The notes under the pieces are model-generated. The model was given only the letters and a program-made list of their open reading frames with translations. It did no database searches and was not told the origin of the DNA. Source: Phaseolus vulgaris (taxonomy: Eukaryota; Streptophyta; Magnoliopsida; Fabales; Fabaceae). Taken from it: a stretch of DNA of 64,000 bases. Position numbers and translations under genes: made by a program. The stretch is taken from positions 31,087,753 through 31,151,752 of the forward strand of contig NC_023755.2 in the NCBI RefSeq assembly GCF_000499845.2. Direction: 5' to 3'. This document shows, piece by piece, positions 12,852 through 24,796 of the stretch; the stretch's first letter is position 1, and every line of letters begins with the position of its first letter.

Positions 12852-14074
12852 TGTTCCGTCCGGTTGACCGGGACGTCTTCGTGCACGACCTCAACCGTCA
12901 GCCGGGGTCTCCTTCCCGCTGGTTGCCCGCGGATTCCTGCAAAAAAGGGGACAAAGAGGCGCCCTAGCAGCCGTGTGCACTCCGACGCTCAAGTCAGCCA
13001 GCAAGAAACACCCAAAAACTGTCCACCCACGTATCTGAGCACCGCGTTTGGCACTCTGAAGGTGGTAAAAGAACTGTGTATATGTGTGTGTGTTGTCTCC
13101 TTCAGGCAAAAATATTCTCCAGTCACTTGTACGTAATCCTAAAGCACGGGCAAGCAACCAGAGAGTTTCTCGTAAATTTGCCAAAGGTTCCAACCCTTTT
13201 TCCGACATTCCCAGCGCTATTTAAACTGCCCCAGCATTTAAAGCGCCTTAAAGCGCTTTTAATCTCAAACGTAACGCACTCATTAAAGCGCTTAATTACG
13301 AAACGTAGCGCATTTAAGACGTTGAAACGCTCGGGAGCCCTAATAGTACCTGAATGCTCGAAAGGGAAACTGTATTGAATATCTTTAATTACCTGGCACC
13401 TGACTAGAGGGCGTTTCTATTCTGGCATGGCTGTCGTACACGTGGAGGGCCTCACGACGCCATGACCCCATCTGGGGGCGTTTCTGCCCACCCGGGGACG
13501 TCTCTACGTGTGAGCCCTCCTGCTTGGGAGTGCTACTGCGCTAGGGGTGGCTTTTTGGGTGCCAACTCATGCCCCCAAGTATCTAGCCACTTACTCTGAG
13601 AGCGTATCTGCCTTCCTCTCGCACCCTGCACCCGGTTATCCTGGGCGTGACCTTCCTCTTGGGTCGTATCTGTCCCGAAGGCGTCTCTGGGGCGGCAGGG
13701 GTACTTCACGAGTCAGGCTGCCCTTCACTGGTACTATCAACTATGGCCTTGAAGCCACCTTTTCCTTCTCTTTATCACTTTCCCGAGATATCGGGTCCTG
13801 AGGCTTTCCCACGGCGTCGCTCCCTCCATGGTCTTTCCTACCCATGGGTATCGGGGAACCATACTGTGATTGCCTTACTTTTACACTGTTTGATCTGGCT
13901 ACGCCCTGGTTGGGCGACGCCTCCACCCAGGTGACGCCTGGCCTTGGCGACGCCTTGTCCTATCTTGGCGACGCTTCCTCTTGGCGTCTCTACACCTGGG
14001 CGACACCTTGAGTTGACTTTGACTTTCCAGTCGTTGACTTTGACTTAGTCAACGCCCTGATACGGGACGGTACA
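12852..14074 (-). repeat. 3' LTR of gypsy A (complete, 1223 bp)
   Basis: Plus-strand limits are TGTTCCGTCC on the left and GACGGTACA on the right, next to the polypurine tract (AGCCCCCCAGTCTT here, purine-rich in the sense direction). In the sense direction a TATA-like TTTAAATAG lies at 13212-13220, followed by the ~40-bp conserved block at 12956-12997. The first 356 bp pair with the truncated 5' LTR, with 5 differences counted by eye. Confidence 0.85.
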
Positions 14075-14299
14075 CAAGCCCCCCAGTCTTAAGCCGAAGA
14101 CTTGTCTTCAGCGCAAAGACTAAAGCCTTGCCCCCACCATCCGCATGCCTTCCTGATGACGTGTCATTCTCTGCTGACTCAGCAATTTTTCGAATTACTG
14201 ACGCGACACTTTCTGAACCACAGGGTATTCTTAATGGCCGATTGGACATTCCCTGAAACGGGGATGATAACGCCTTTTGGGCTACCCTTGATCGCGCGC

Positions 14300-14305
14300 C
14301 ACGTG
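14300..14305. promoter_or_regulatory. G-box CACGTG upstream of antisense gene A1
   Basis: CACGTG within GCCACGTGGCCC lies 275 bp upstream of the 5'-UTR intron donor. Equivalent G-boxes precede every other copy of the antisense gene. G-boxes bind bZIP and bHLH factors; a role here is inference. Confidence 0.45.
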
Positions 14306-14574
14306 GCCCATCGCGTGGTCCTCCTTTAGGGACCTTTGCGTTTCCCCTGGGCAATCGACCCTCTGACGCGTGGCCCGATCCTGCGGCCCTTAGTTTGCGC
14401 CTCTTAAGTTGCGAAATGTAACGTTTAAGTTACTCCAAACCCCGCGCTCACCCTACTGTTACATTCATTCACTCTGCTACTTCGCACTGTTCATCGCCTC
14501 CAAAACCTTTTTTCTCTGCAACTGCGATTCTCCCCTTCCTGCGCTCTCCTACTGCCTCCATTTCAACAGCAAAG

Positions 14575-17029
14575 GTATGGTTTCGAGCACTCACAACTCT
14601 TTACTTCCGTCGCATTATAGGAAACTGCCTGGGACTGTTGTTACTCTCGTATTTCTCTGGATATTGTTTGTATGCTTCGTTGTTCCTCTCGCTTCCCTTC
14701 GTTCTCTTGTGGGTAGGGCGCTCCTAGGGTTCTTCCATTTTCCCCTTTTCTTCTCCCCAAACCCCTTTTCTCTGAACCCTTTCTTTCTCTTTTGATCTTC
14801 AGCATTGGCGTTGATGGTGAAACCAAGACCACCGCGCCTCCCCCGCTCCCCAAGTCTCATTATAAGGGCGAATATGACTGGGCCCCCGACGAACTTCTGG
14901 ACGAATGTTCCCTCCTGAACTCTGTTGAGGACGTGGAGGCTCATAGGGGGGACCCCAAGTCCTGGTAAGCCGGGTGCGACCTGGGATGCCCGTTTGTGCA
15001 GACTCACGGGATACTGGGGGATGCCCTTTCTTCTTCCTCTATCAGATGGTGCTCAAGAGGGTAGGCCTGCGTCTACCCCTCACTCCCTTCGAAAAAGAGC
15101 TACTGACAGAGATAAACACTGCTCCCGCCCAACTCCATCCCAACAGTAGGGCTTTCGTGAGGGGGTTCCAAATTCTCTGCGGCTATCTAGGCGTTCCTTC
15201 CTCCGTGGACGTTTTTCTTCACTTCTTCGAGGTTAAGAAGCAAGGGAAGAATCTCTGGATGAGCTTTTCTGGCATCGCAGGGCGCATCATCCTTACGCTC
15301 TTCCAGAATTCGTTCAAAGGATGGAAGGGGAAATTCTTCAAGGTACGCGCGACCAAGCACGATCCTTCCATCCTAGAGGGCTTTCCCCTGTACTGGACAG
15401 ACAAACCTATAACCATGAAGCCCTTGGCTCTGGACGAGCTCGCCCCGCCTGACCGGGATGTATACAAAGCCTTGGCGGGACTGGGAATAGTCTTCGATAC
15501 CGCCAAACTCATCGCGAATGAATTCAATGCCCATGGGCTTTCTACATACTTCGGTATCTGCTCTTGGCGATTTATGATGCATTAGTTGTTGTGGTTATCT
15601 GCATGTATTTGGCCACATAATCTTCCTTCTGATTCATCTGAATTAAACTTATGCTACCATTTTTCGCTGTACAATGTTACTTGCATTTTCACGCCTCTTC
15701 ATGTGTTGTGAATTCGCATAACTGTTCTAGTGCTAATCCTTGTTGTTTGGCCTGTCTTGATATAGGATCAGTGATGGGCGTTTCCAAAAGAATAATGTTG
15801 GCGAAAGCACTGAAGGAGGCTCGTGCCGCTAAGGCAGGCGTCTCCTCCAGCCTTGTTGCCAATCCGGTTCTCCCACCGGCTCCGTCACCGCCGCCTCCAG
15901 TCACTGCTGAAGCTGCTTCTAGCCCATCTCCGACGTCTCCACCTGGCTCCGACTTGCTTCCAACTCCCAACTCTCCTTCGCCTATCGCCGCTGTCCCCCT
16001 AGCTACGGCCTCGTCACCGGCTCCACCCCCCCTTGACAAAGGGAAAAGGGTTTTGGAGATTCTGTCAGATGACGAGGATTCGGAAGGGGTGGCACCCTTC
16101 AGAAGGAGAAAATCCGCGCGGGTTCCTCTTCTGGTAGAGACGTCGCCGTAGGGAGGGAACCCCTTTATGGACAACCCTCCAAGCGCAACCTCACTCCCTC
16201 CTAGGATACTCCAAGAGGAAAGGGGCGAAGGCGCCGAATCTGCGCCGCCTCCGACTTCATCGCCATCCCTCCTCCAATCATGCATCTGATGAGGGGTTTC
16301 AGTGGCGGGACTATGCCAGAAGGTACCGACAGGAGGGAAGGCATGCCTTTCTACTTGGGGGCCTTCTTGGCGGTAGCTCTTGAATGGCGCTCCCAGGCCA
16401 GAAACGCGGTCCTGCAAGCTCATACCCTCCAAGCCTTGGAAACAAAAGCATCTACTCTGGAAGAGGAAATGAGGGTCCTAGGACGCCAGAACGAGGCCTA
16501 TCAAACTTCCCTGAGACAAATACAAGAGTCCAAAGCGGAAACAGAGAGGCGACTGGCGGAGGCATTGGAGCTCCAGGCAGGCTTCTACACTCGGGAAGTT
16601 GCTCTTCAAGTGCAGGTAGCAGGTCTTCAGGATGTGGTCAAAGCGGATGCAGAAACTCACAAGGACCTGAAGGACCGTTGCTGTGAACAGGCTGCCAAGG
16701 TGGAGCGGATGGAGGAGGAAATGGCCACCCAGGCCAAAGCTATGGACCTTCTCCGAGTTGACTACGACAAACTGCAGGTCGAGGTTAGCCGGCTTCGCGT
16801 GGAGAAGGAGGCTCTGGAGAAGCAGGTGGCCTTTGGAGACGCCGCCATTGAGGAACTGGAGAAGGAGAAAAAGTCCCTTATCCAGGAGATGGCGGGTACC
16901 TTCGAGGAGGGGTTCCAAGAGGCCCTGACCCAGGCGTCCTGCGAGAATCCTGGCGTCAACCTTTCGAACTGCGACCCCACACACCACGTAGTCGACGGGA
17001 AGGTCGTGCCCATGGACTTGAACGACTGA
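14575..17029 (+). pseudogene. Antisense gene A1 of gypsy A (PF04195-like, spliced, broken)
   Basis: The gene runs opposite to the retrotransposon, next to the 3' LTR. A 5'-UTR intron is predicted at 14575-14802 (AAAG|GTATGG ... TTCAG, 228 bp). Exon 1 encodes the globular domain: YDWAPDELLDECS, then after a frameshift FYQMVLKRVGLRLPLTPFEK, LTEINTAPAQLHPNSRAFV, SVDVFLHFFEVKKQGKNLW. A second intron (15554-15765, 212 bp, GT-AG) is phase 1 and joins exon 1 in frame to MGVSKRIMLAKALKEARAAK. A Pro/Ser-rich linker with LEILSDDEDSE follows, then a stop (16149-16151), a frameshift, and a coiled coil (16280-17029) ending VVDGKVVPMDLND. The domain resembles the 'putative gypsy type transposon' family; function unknown. 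Confidence 0.8.
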
Positions 17030-17279
17030 ACTACTGCCCCTCATCTGCCACCTTCCTCTTCAAGCTTAACTCTTCATTCTTTACCTTCGTTTTTTGATTT
17101 TATCTGTCAAAACTTGTAATTCTTTGAACTATCCGCACTCTTATTACTGATTTGGGACGTTCGCATGGTTGTCTTTATTTCTTTGTCACATACGATTCTG
17201 CCTATGCGATCTCATTCTCATCTTTTCCCTTCACACGCGTCAATTATTTTATCTGTGTTCTGCCCATTTCATACACTTC

Positions 17280-17484
17280 GTTGGGCGGTTTGGTATGATC
17301 GGGTAAGGTCGCCCGCCAACCCTCACGCCCATGGAGAGGCTCACTAAGTGGCGCCGTATCGTCCACGGGACGTCTCTGATACCGAAAGGTCCTTTCTTTG
17401 ATCTTTTCACGCTCGGCGCCCACGCCTAAGGAGAGGCCTGCTAAAGCAGCACCGTATCGTCCCCAGGTGTCTAAAACGCTGAGT
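17280..17484. repeat. Degenerate GC-rich minisatellite after gene A1
   Basis: Imperfect copies of a unit containing GCCCACGCC, GGAGAGGC and GTATCGTCC are repeated about twice. The same unit forms a longer array in C2 (59600-60240). It occupies the spacer between antisense gene and pol in this lineage. Confidence 0.6.
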
Positions 17485-17830
17485 GCTGTGGGGTTTTGTT
17501 CCCTCCATGTTCTTTCCTGCCCATAGGTATCGGGGAACACCCTGCCAGTGACTCGCTGGCGTTTGACGGTCTCGTCTCCCTCCACAGTCTTTCCTACCTG
17601 TGGGTATCGGGGAGGCGACGCCTGCGACTAACTTTGCCTTTCTCTGATTTCTTCTCCCTCCTCAGTCTTTCCTACCTGTGGGTATCGGGGAGGTAACGCC
17701 AGTCGGTATTTGGGTTGGCGACGCCCGCGACATCTCGCGCTGTCGTCACCCTTTACGTCCTTCCTGGCAACGCCTCGGGCGTTACCTTTACTTCGACATT
17801 GACCTTAATTCTTGCCTTGGTCAACGCCTG
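17485..17830 (-). repeat. Internal LTR fragment in gypsy A
   Basis: Blocks such as CTTTCCTACC(T/C)GTGGGTATCGGGGA and TGGTCAACGCCTGATA match the U3 part of the 3' LTR (13829-14055). The TGTTCC end, the polypurine tract and the GGTACA edge are all missing. It is followed by a second antisense gene, so gypsy A contains a joined second element. Confidence 0.65.
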
Positions 17831-17867
17831 ATAACAGCGAAGAGCCTAAGGCTTTGCCTGTGCCATC

Positions 17868-17925
17868 CACGTGGCGCTCCTTGTATAGCTGATGGGACCT
17901 TCTGTCATTCGACTTGATCCACGTG
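17868..17925. promoter_or_regulatory. Two G-boxes upstream of antisense gene A2
   Basis: CACGTGGCGCT occurs twice, at 17868 and 17920, in front of the A2 gene. A TATA-like TTTATTTAA follows at about 18141-18149, roughly 180 bp before the A2 start codon. Promoter activity is inferred. Confidence 0.45.
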
Positions 17926-18324
17926 GCGCTGCTTGCATGGTTGATGTGGTATCTAGTCATTCCATTTTCTGACTCCTGCTGTACCCCTGGCTCACTTTCG
18001 ACGGCGCATCGTACCACTGGATATTCTTCTGATACGACGTTTTCTGATTTAAACCAGCGGTGCCAGCGTCATCCTTTCATCTTCTGCCACATGTATCCAT
18101 CGCACGGTGCATCCGTTCGCGTCGTTTGGCGCTCTAACCGCTTTATTTAACTCTTCAAACTCTGGAACTATCTTCACCATTTTCTCACTCTTCATAACCT
18201 ACTTGCGTTCTTTCTCCTTGCACCCTTCCTTCTTGCACCCTTTCTTCTCTGTCGAAGGGTTGTTCTAACCTTCGCTCCCCTCGCTCAACTCTTGCATTTC
18301 TGGCCATCCTGATCTTGCTAAGGA

Positions 18325-19290
18325 ATGTCTTCTCACGATGCTTCCTCCAGGGTCCGTCCCAAAGACTTGTACCCTTGGGCCTCGAGTGAACTTCTTGATG
18401 AGTGTTCATGCTTGCTCTCCACCAGGGCCGTACGGGAACACAAAGGGGAGTTGTGTTCTTATGACCACCGGGCCTTCGCAAGGAGGCACGATGACGACAT
18501 CGCTGTGCTCCCTTGCACTCTGGGGGAGCCAGTATGTGGAGACGAACGGGCCAACGACGGGGTCCCTTTCTTTTACTTTTACCAGGTGGTGTTCAAGACC
18601 ATCGGGGTGCGCTTACCCTTCTCCTGGTTTGAGAAGGAACTGCTGACGGAGATCAACGTTGCTCCGGCCCAGTTATATCCCAACAGCTGGGCCTTTGTCA
18701 AGGCCTTCGACGTTCTCTTCGGGTTTCTGGGTTGTGCACCCTCGGTTGACCTCTTTCTTCACTTCTTTGAGGTGAAGAGACAGAGACACAACCTCTGGGT
18801 AACTCTCAGTAATGTGCCCGGGAGGGTTCTCTTCACACCCTTCCAGAGCTCGTTCACCGGGTGGAAAGGCCGGTTCTTCAAGATCTGTCGTACTGACCTT
18901 GTTCCCGACGCTCTGGATGGGTTTCCACTGTACTGGGTGAGAGAGGAAAAGGCCCCCAAAGCCAAACCCCTCAAAAATCTGGCTCCAAGTGATCAAATAG
19001 CTTGCCGGATTCTTGCTGAGGCGGGAGGCTTTGACTCTGCTACGGTGATCAGCTTGGAGTTCAACGCTAGAACTCTCGAGAAGTACATATGTGAGAACCA
19101 CTGCCTTAGGCAACTTCGGCCTTCGTTACTTTCTAACTGTGCCTGTCTTTCTTCACAGTGTCTCTAATACATCTGTTCCCTTTGTGCAGGTTCGAAAATA
19201 AGCCAAGAAAAGAGGACACGACTTACTCGAGCGCTGCGGGCTGGGAAAGGGGCTTCGCCTTCCTCCAGTGATGACTCTGATGAGCGCTAA
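18325..19290 (+). CDS. Antisense gene A2: intact spliced PF04195-like protein, ~288 aa
   Basis: Exon 1 (18325-19090) starts at ATG with MSSHDASSRVRPKDLYPWAS. It encodes the globular domain: LPCTLGEPVCGDERANDG, YFYQVVFKTIGVRLPFSWFE, LLTEINVAPAQLYPNSWAF, SVDLFLHFFEVKRQRHNLWV, GWKGRFFKI, VISLEFNARTLEKYI. The intron 19091-19189 (GTGAGA ... TGCAG, 99 bp) is phase 1, as in the other copies. Exon 2 (19190-19290) adds a basic tail and SSSDDSDER before TAA. Exon 2 is short: the linker and coiled coil of the other copies are absent. No signal peptide or membrane segment is evident. Coding is opposite to gypsy A pol, whose stop lies 200 bp away. No stops or frameshifts were found, unlike the sibling copies. 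Function is unknown. Confidence 0.7.
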
Positions 19291-19489
19291 GAAGTGGCTT
19301 GTTTGTGTTTTTGCATTTTGTACTGAACATTGCTTGTAATAACAACTTTTCAATGTCATAATTCTTTACAACGCCACTTTACTTTGCTTATGCTTCATAT
19401 ACCGCGAGACTTCCTTTCGTCTCGTTCAACCCCCGAAAGGGAAAAAGAGCGTCCCTTTCAACTAAATTGTTACATGCTGCTTACATAAG

Positions 19490-22400
19490 TCAACTGAAAT
19501 AAAATTTTAAGTTGGCTGCATTCCAACTGCGCGGGATAGGGCCTCCATCTAAAGTCTCCAGGTTGTACGAACCGTTGCCCTTAGCCTCAGTAACTCTGAA
19601 GGGCCCGGTCCACTTGGGAGACAGCTTATTCTCCAACTCGTATGGGTGAGCTTTCCTCATCACTAGGTCGCCCACCTGAAACTGTCGCGGCTTTACTTTA
19701 GAGCTATATTGCCGCTCCACTCTTCTCTTCATCGCCTCAGCTTTTATTCTAGCTTCTTCCCTGGCCTCTTCTAGCAGATCCAGGTTTACCCGTCTCTCCT
19801 TATTAGATTCCTCCACCACAAAGTTTTGAAAACGCGGTGAGCTTTCGTGTATTTCTACTGGAATCATCGCGTCCGACCCGTACACCAAACTGAAAGGCGT
19901 CTCCATAGTAGAGGATTGGGGCGTGGTGTGGTATGCCCATACAATCCTTGGCACCTCTTCCGCCCACGCCCCTTTGGCCTTCTCTAACTTTCTTTTTAAC
20001 CCCCTCAGCAGAACTCTATTTGCTGACTCTACTTGTCCATTGGTCTGGGGGTGTTCGACCGACGCGAACACTTGCTTGATTCCCACTTCAGCGCACAGAT
20101 TTCTCAACTGCTGACTGGCGAACTGGGTCCCGTTGTCAGATATCAGGCACCTGGGTACGCCAAAGCGACACACGATGTTTCTCCACACAAAATGCTGTAC
20201 CTTATGCGCAGTGATTTGTGCCACGGGCTCTGCCTCTATCCACTTAGTGAAGTATTCTATGGCGACGATCAGATATTTCATCTGCCTGATTGCCAGTGGG
20301 AAAGGGCCCAGGATGTCAATTCCCCATGTGTGGAAAGGCCACGGGCTGTATATGGACCGCAACTCTTCTGGCGGCGCCTTGTGCCAGTCGGCGTGCTTTT
20401 GGCATTGCTTACACCGCTGGGCGTGCCGTGCGCAATCCTCTTTCACTGTTGGCGAGAAGAAACCTGCGCGTATTACCTTGGAGGCTAAGGACCTTCCTCC
20501 TACATGGCTTCCGCAGATGCCTTCGTGTAGCTCCGCCATTATCCTGGTGCACTCATCGCCACTGACGCATGTTAGGATAGGGTGAGTGAAACCGTGCCTG
20601 AACAGCACCCCATCCACCAAAGTATATCTTGCGGCATTTCTTTTGATTTTCTTACCCTCTTCAGGGTCCACTGGAAGGGCCCCATCCGCCAGGTATCGTT
20701 TATAGGGCGTCATCCAGGTGTCTCCCTTGGACAGGACACAGACCTGCATCTGCTCTTCCTCAGACACACCCGCGTATATACTGATGCGGGGCGCCCTCTG
20801 CGTATCTTGGGTCAATGAGGAATGACTCCTCGGCCTTCCCCTTGATGCATAAATCTGGAGGACATCCACCCTGTTGTCTTCCACGAATCGACGCGGAGCT
20901 TTGAGAGTCTCCTGGATCACTGTCCTCTGTCTACCCCCCTTGCCTGAGCTGGCCAGCTTTGCGAGCAGGTCAGCTCTGGCATTCTGCTCCCTCGGGACGT
21001 GTATTAACTCAAGAGCGTTGAACGCCCCTCTCAACAACTGGACGTATTTTAGATACGCCGCCATCTGTGGGTCCTTCGCCTGGAACTCACCCGACACCTG
21101 CCCCGTAATCAACTGGGAGTCGCTCTTCACCAGGAGGTTCTGTGCGCCCATCTCCTTGGCTAAGAGCATTCCTGCAATCAGGGCTTCATATTCTGCTTGA
21201 TTGTTACTTGCCTTGAAGGCAAAACGCAAGGCCTGCTCGATCAGTATGCCGTCGGGTCCTTCCAGCACTATTCCCGCACCACTCCCTTGTTGGTTTGAGG
21301 AGCCATCAACCGAGAGCAGCCACTATGAACTCGCTTCCACCTCTTGCTCACCTCCGGGAGAAAGTTCCGCTACAAAATCCGCGTACACCTGCCCTTTGAT
21401 GGGTCCTCTAGGCTCGTACTGTATGTCGAATTCTGACAGCTCCACTGCCACATCGGGTTTCTGCAGCACTTTCTGTATGGGGAGATTGGTCATCACTACC
21501 ACCGTAAAACTGTGGAAGTAATGACGGAGCCTCCTAGCAGAAAACACTACCGCCAACGCCGCCTTCTCCAGTGCTTGGTACCTTGTCTCAGCCCCCTGTA
21601 AGGCCTTGCTTACAAAATAGATGGGCTTCTGACTCTGGTCCTGCTCTTGGACCAACACAGAACTGATGGCCCGCTCCGTTACAGTAAAATACAACCGGAG
21701 GGGCACGCCCGTTACCGGCTTGCAGAGAACCGGTGGCGTCGCCAGGTACTCCTTCAGCTTAATGAAAGCCGCTTCGCACTCATCAGTCCAGGCAAAGCGA
21801 CTGTTTCTCTTGAGGCACTGGAAGTACGGGTGCCCCTTTTCTCCTCCGGCGGAAACAAACCTCGAGAGCGCCGCCATCCGCCCTGTCAACTATTGCACCT
21901 CCTTTACCGATGTCGGACTCCGGATGGCGATAATAGCCGCACATTTGTCGGGGTTCGCCTCTATTCCCCTCTCGGTGAGCAAAAAACCCAAGAACTTGCC
22001 GGCCTTTACCCCGAAAACACACTTTTCGGGGTTCAACTTGAGGCGGTATTTGGATATTGTGTTGAACAACTCCTCGAGGTCTGCCATGTGCTGCACCCTA
22101 CTCTGCGACGCCACCACCATGTCGTCGACATAAGCGTACACATTCCTCCCAAGCATTGGCGCCAGGACCTTATCCATTAGCCTCTGGTACGTAGCGCCCG
22201 CATTTTTCAGCCCGAAGGGCATCACCTTATAACAGTAACTGCATGTCTCCGTCATGAATGCAGTTTTGCTCTCGTCTCTTGGGTGCATCTTGATTTGGTT
22301 GTATCCTGAGAAGGCGTCCGGGAAGCTTAACACCTTGCTGCCGGACGCGCTGTCCACCACCTGTTGTCGTTCCTCATTGAACTTCCTCCTTCTCTGACGC

Positions 22401-24697
22401 ACGGGGCGGACCGTGGCGTCCATGCTGAGGTGGTGACACAGGAAATCAGGGTCGATGCCTGGCATATCCGAGGCGGACCATGCGAAGGCATCCAGGTGGC
22501 GCGAAATCACTTCTACCACCCCTTCCTGTTCTTCTGGGCTTAGCGAGCTTCCTAACCTGAAAGCTTTGCCGCCAATCTCCCTTTCTATGGCGTTAGCTGC
22601 AGGCTGCTCCCTGTTATCATCTTCGACGGACGCCGCCTCTTCGACAGGCGCCGCCTCTTCTACGGGCGCCGCGTCGTCATGGCCTTCCTCCATTGGCACA
22701 CCTGCCTCGGGCCTCGCCCTCTCAGCTATGGCCGCTTCGGGCGTCAGCCCAACGGGCGTCGCCTCAACCATCGTCGTGTCCGCTCTTGGCGGACGTTCAT
22801 ACACCATAAACACGCCTCTCTTCGTCTTCAGGCTGTTTTCATAGCATTTCCTCGCCTCCTCCTGGTCTGACCTGATGACTATCACCCGGCCACTGAGGTC
22901 CGGTAGCTTCATCTTCATGTGACGGGTGGAGGACACTGCACTCAGACGATTTAACGCCGGTCTGCCCAGCAAAATATTGTAGGCAGAATTGGCGTTCACG
23001 ACGAGGTACCGAATGCTCTCTGTACGGGAGGCCTCTTCGTCTGTGAACGTAGTCCTCAACTCCAGGTACCCCCGGACCTCTACCTGGTTATCCCCAAACC
23101 CATACAAACATCCCGTATAGGGACTCAGCAGATCGGGGGACAACCGTAACTTATTAAAGGTCGACAGAAACATGACGTCTGTCGAGCTTCCTTGATCAAC
23201 AAGCACTCTGTGGACCTTCCTTCCAGCTGTGACGACTGAGATGACAACGGGATCGTTGTCGTGGGGCACCACATCCCGGAGGTCTCTTCTTGTGAACACA
23301 ATATCTGACTCCCAGGGCTCCCCCGAGAGCCTCTCTTCGATTGAATTCACCCCCCTCGCGTATTTCTTCCGCTGGGAGGCGGTGGGTCCTCCGCCGGAAA
23401 AACCTCCAGCAATGGTGTGGACCTCGCCAAGCACAGGCATGTCGTGTGCTGGCTCATCTGCCGGCGGCGACAAGGTGGCGGTCGTGGTGGAATCTGCGAC
23501 ATAATCTTTCAAAAACCCAGTCCTCACCAGCTCATCTAGCTGGTAGCCCAACAACAGGCAATTATCAATTTGGTGCCCGAAAGCCTCGTGAAATTCGCAC
23601 CAAGAGTCTTTGCGGGGCCCTAACACCTTGTCCGTCTTTGCCGGTCGCCTCAGTCTCTCGGCTATGTTGGGTACGGCGATCAAATCCTTCAACTCAACTA
23701 CGAAGTTGTACCTTGCCGGTCTTGCTCTTTCTCTGGCGGGGCGTTCGCCTCCTGCTGGGCCCCGGCGCTGGGGCTTTCTGGCCTCGTAGGGGCGTCTCGC
23801 CTCTGGCTTCTTTCTCCCCATCGTGGTCTCATTGACTCTGACGGGTTGAACTCGCGCCGGTCCCCTCGGGCGTGAGGGCACGGCGCTGGTGCGCTTCACA
23901 CATACCTCCCCTTCCGAAGCAATATGCTCTACTGCCCTGCGCCGTAATTCAGCGAAAGTCCTAGGGCGATTACGGATAATGGATTCTCCGAAGGGGCCGG
24001 GGCACACGCCTTTCACAAACGCGTACACGATCATAGGCTCTTCTGTTGTGCCAACCTTCACGACCTGGGCCCCGAAGCGATTGATATACTCCTTCAGGGT
24101 CTCCCCCTGATATTGCTTCACGTCGAACAGGTCGTAGGAGACCGGCGGCGGGGCCTTGTTGGCCAAGTACTGTTCTCTGAATAACCGCGACAATTGGCGG
24201 AAAGACGTGATATGGCCCTCGGGGAGGCTAATGAACCAGTCCATAGCCATCCCGGTCAGGGTGCTCATGAAGAGCTTGCACTTGGCAGCATCAGAACCGC
24301 CTATCAGGACCATCTGCGTGTGAAATGCAGCCAGGTGCGTCTCTGGGTCCTCTATCCCGGTGAAGATCACCTTGGGTCCCGCGAACGTGTTCGGGATCGC
24401 TGCGTCTAGGATCTCCTGTGAGAAAGGAGTGGAAAACTCCCTTGGTGGGGACTGGTTCTCCGTCTCGTCATGCCCAGGCCGCCTCCTATCGTTTCTCAGG
24501 CCCTGGCGCAACTCCTCATTCACACGGTGGAGCTCTTCGTTCCGCTCATGCGAGGCGTCAAGGTCTGCCTGCATGCGCTCCTGCTCCATTTTCGAATCCG
24601 CCATGTCCTGCTGCAACCCCCTCATTATTTCCAGGACCTGCTGCATGGATAGGTCTGCTGGGGCTGCGCGCGCTGCTCTTCGTCTGGTGGGGGCCAT
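19490..24697 (-). pseudogene. gypsy A gag-pol polyprotein with two amber stops and RT deletion
   Basis: One frame runs from ATG 24697 (MAPTRRRAARAAP) to the stop at 19490. Order: retrotransposon gag (FTGIEDPETHLAAFHTQM), a WCEFHEAFGHQIDNC block, aspartic protease (VLVDQGSSTDVMF), RT with catalytic YVDDMVV, Ty3-type RNase H, aRNH (SVDGSSN, NQAEYEAL, KSDSQL, ARADLLA), then integrase with an HHCC finger and D-D-E residues (WGIDILG, SDNGTQF, NGQVESANR). Defects: TAG at 21890-21892 and 21323-21325, both replacing CAG as judged from siblings; a 62-codon in-frame deletion near 22357-22362 that removes the RT fingers (the KKSNGKWRMCVDFTDLNKAC region present in B); and a 7-codon deletion (GRMVKWA) after the KPDVA motif. 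The element cannot reverse transcribe on its own. Confidence 0.9.
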
Positions 24698-24776
24698 TGT
24701 CACTCCAAACTCCTTCACCGTTACTGTAACTTGATAAACCTTCTCGAACTTGAGATGGGACTGATGTTTTATATCG

Positions 24777-24794
24777 GCCCCACGGTGGGCGCCA
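24777..24794 (-). other. Primer-binding site of gypsy A
   Basis: In the sense direction TGGCGCCCACCGTGGGG lies 2 nt inside the 5' LTR. The same site is found in gypsy B. The priming tRNA was not identified from sequence alone. Confidence 0.8.
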
Positions 24795-24796
24795 AA

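Noticed and set aside
12891..13208. 105-codon minus-strand frame repeated at 24836-25153
   Set aside because: It is the same LTR sequence read twice; the frame overlaps the conserved R/U5 block and has no protein similarity.
15689..16432. 247-codon open frame on the minus strand over antisense gene A1 exon 2
   Set aside because: It is the GC-rich complement of the Pro/Ser-rich linker; low-complexity composition and no domain. The plus-strand frame is the conserved one.
17805..18017. Short minus-strand frames in the internal LTR fragment
   Set aside because: LTR-derived sequence without recognisable domains.
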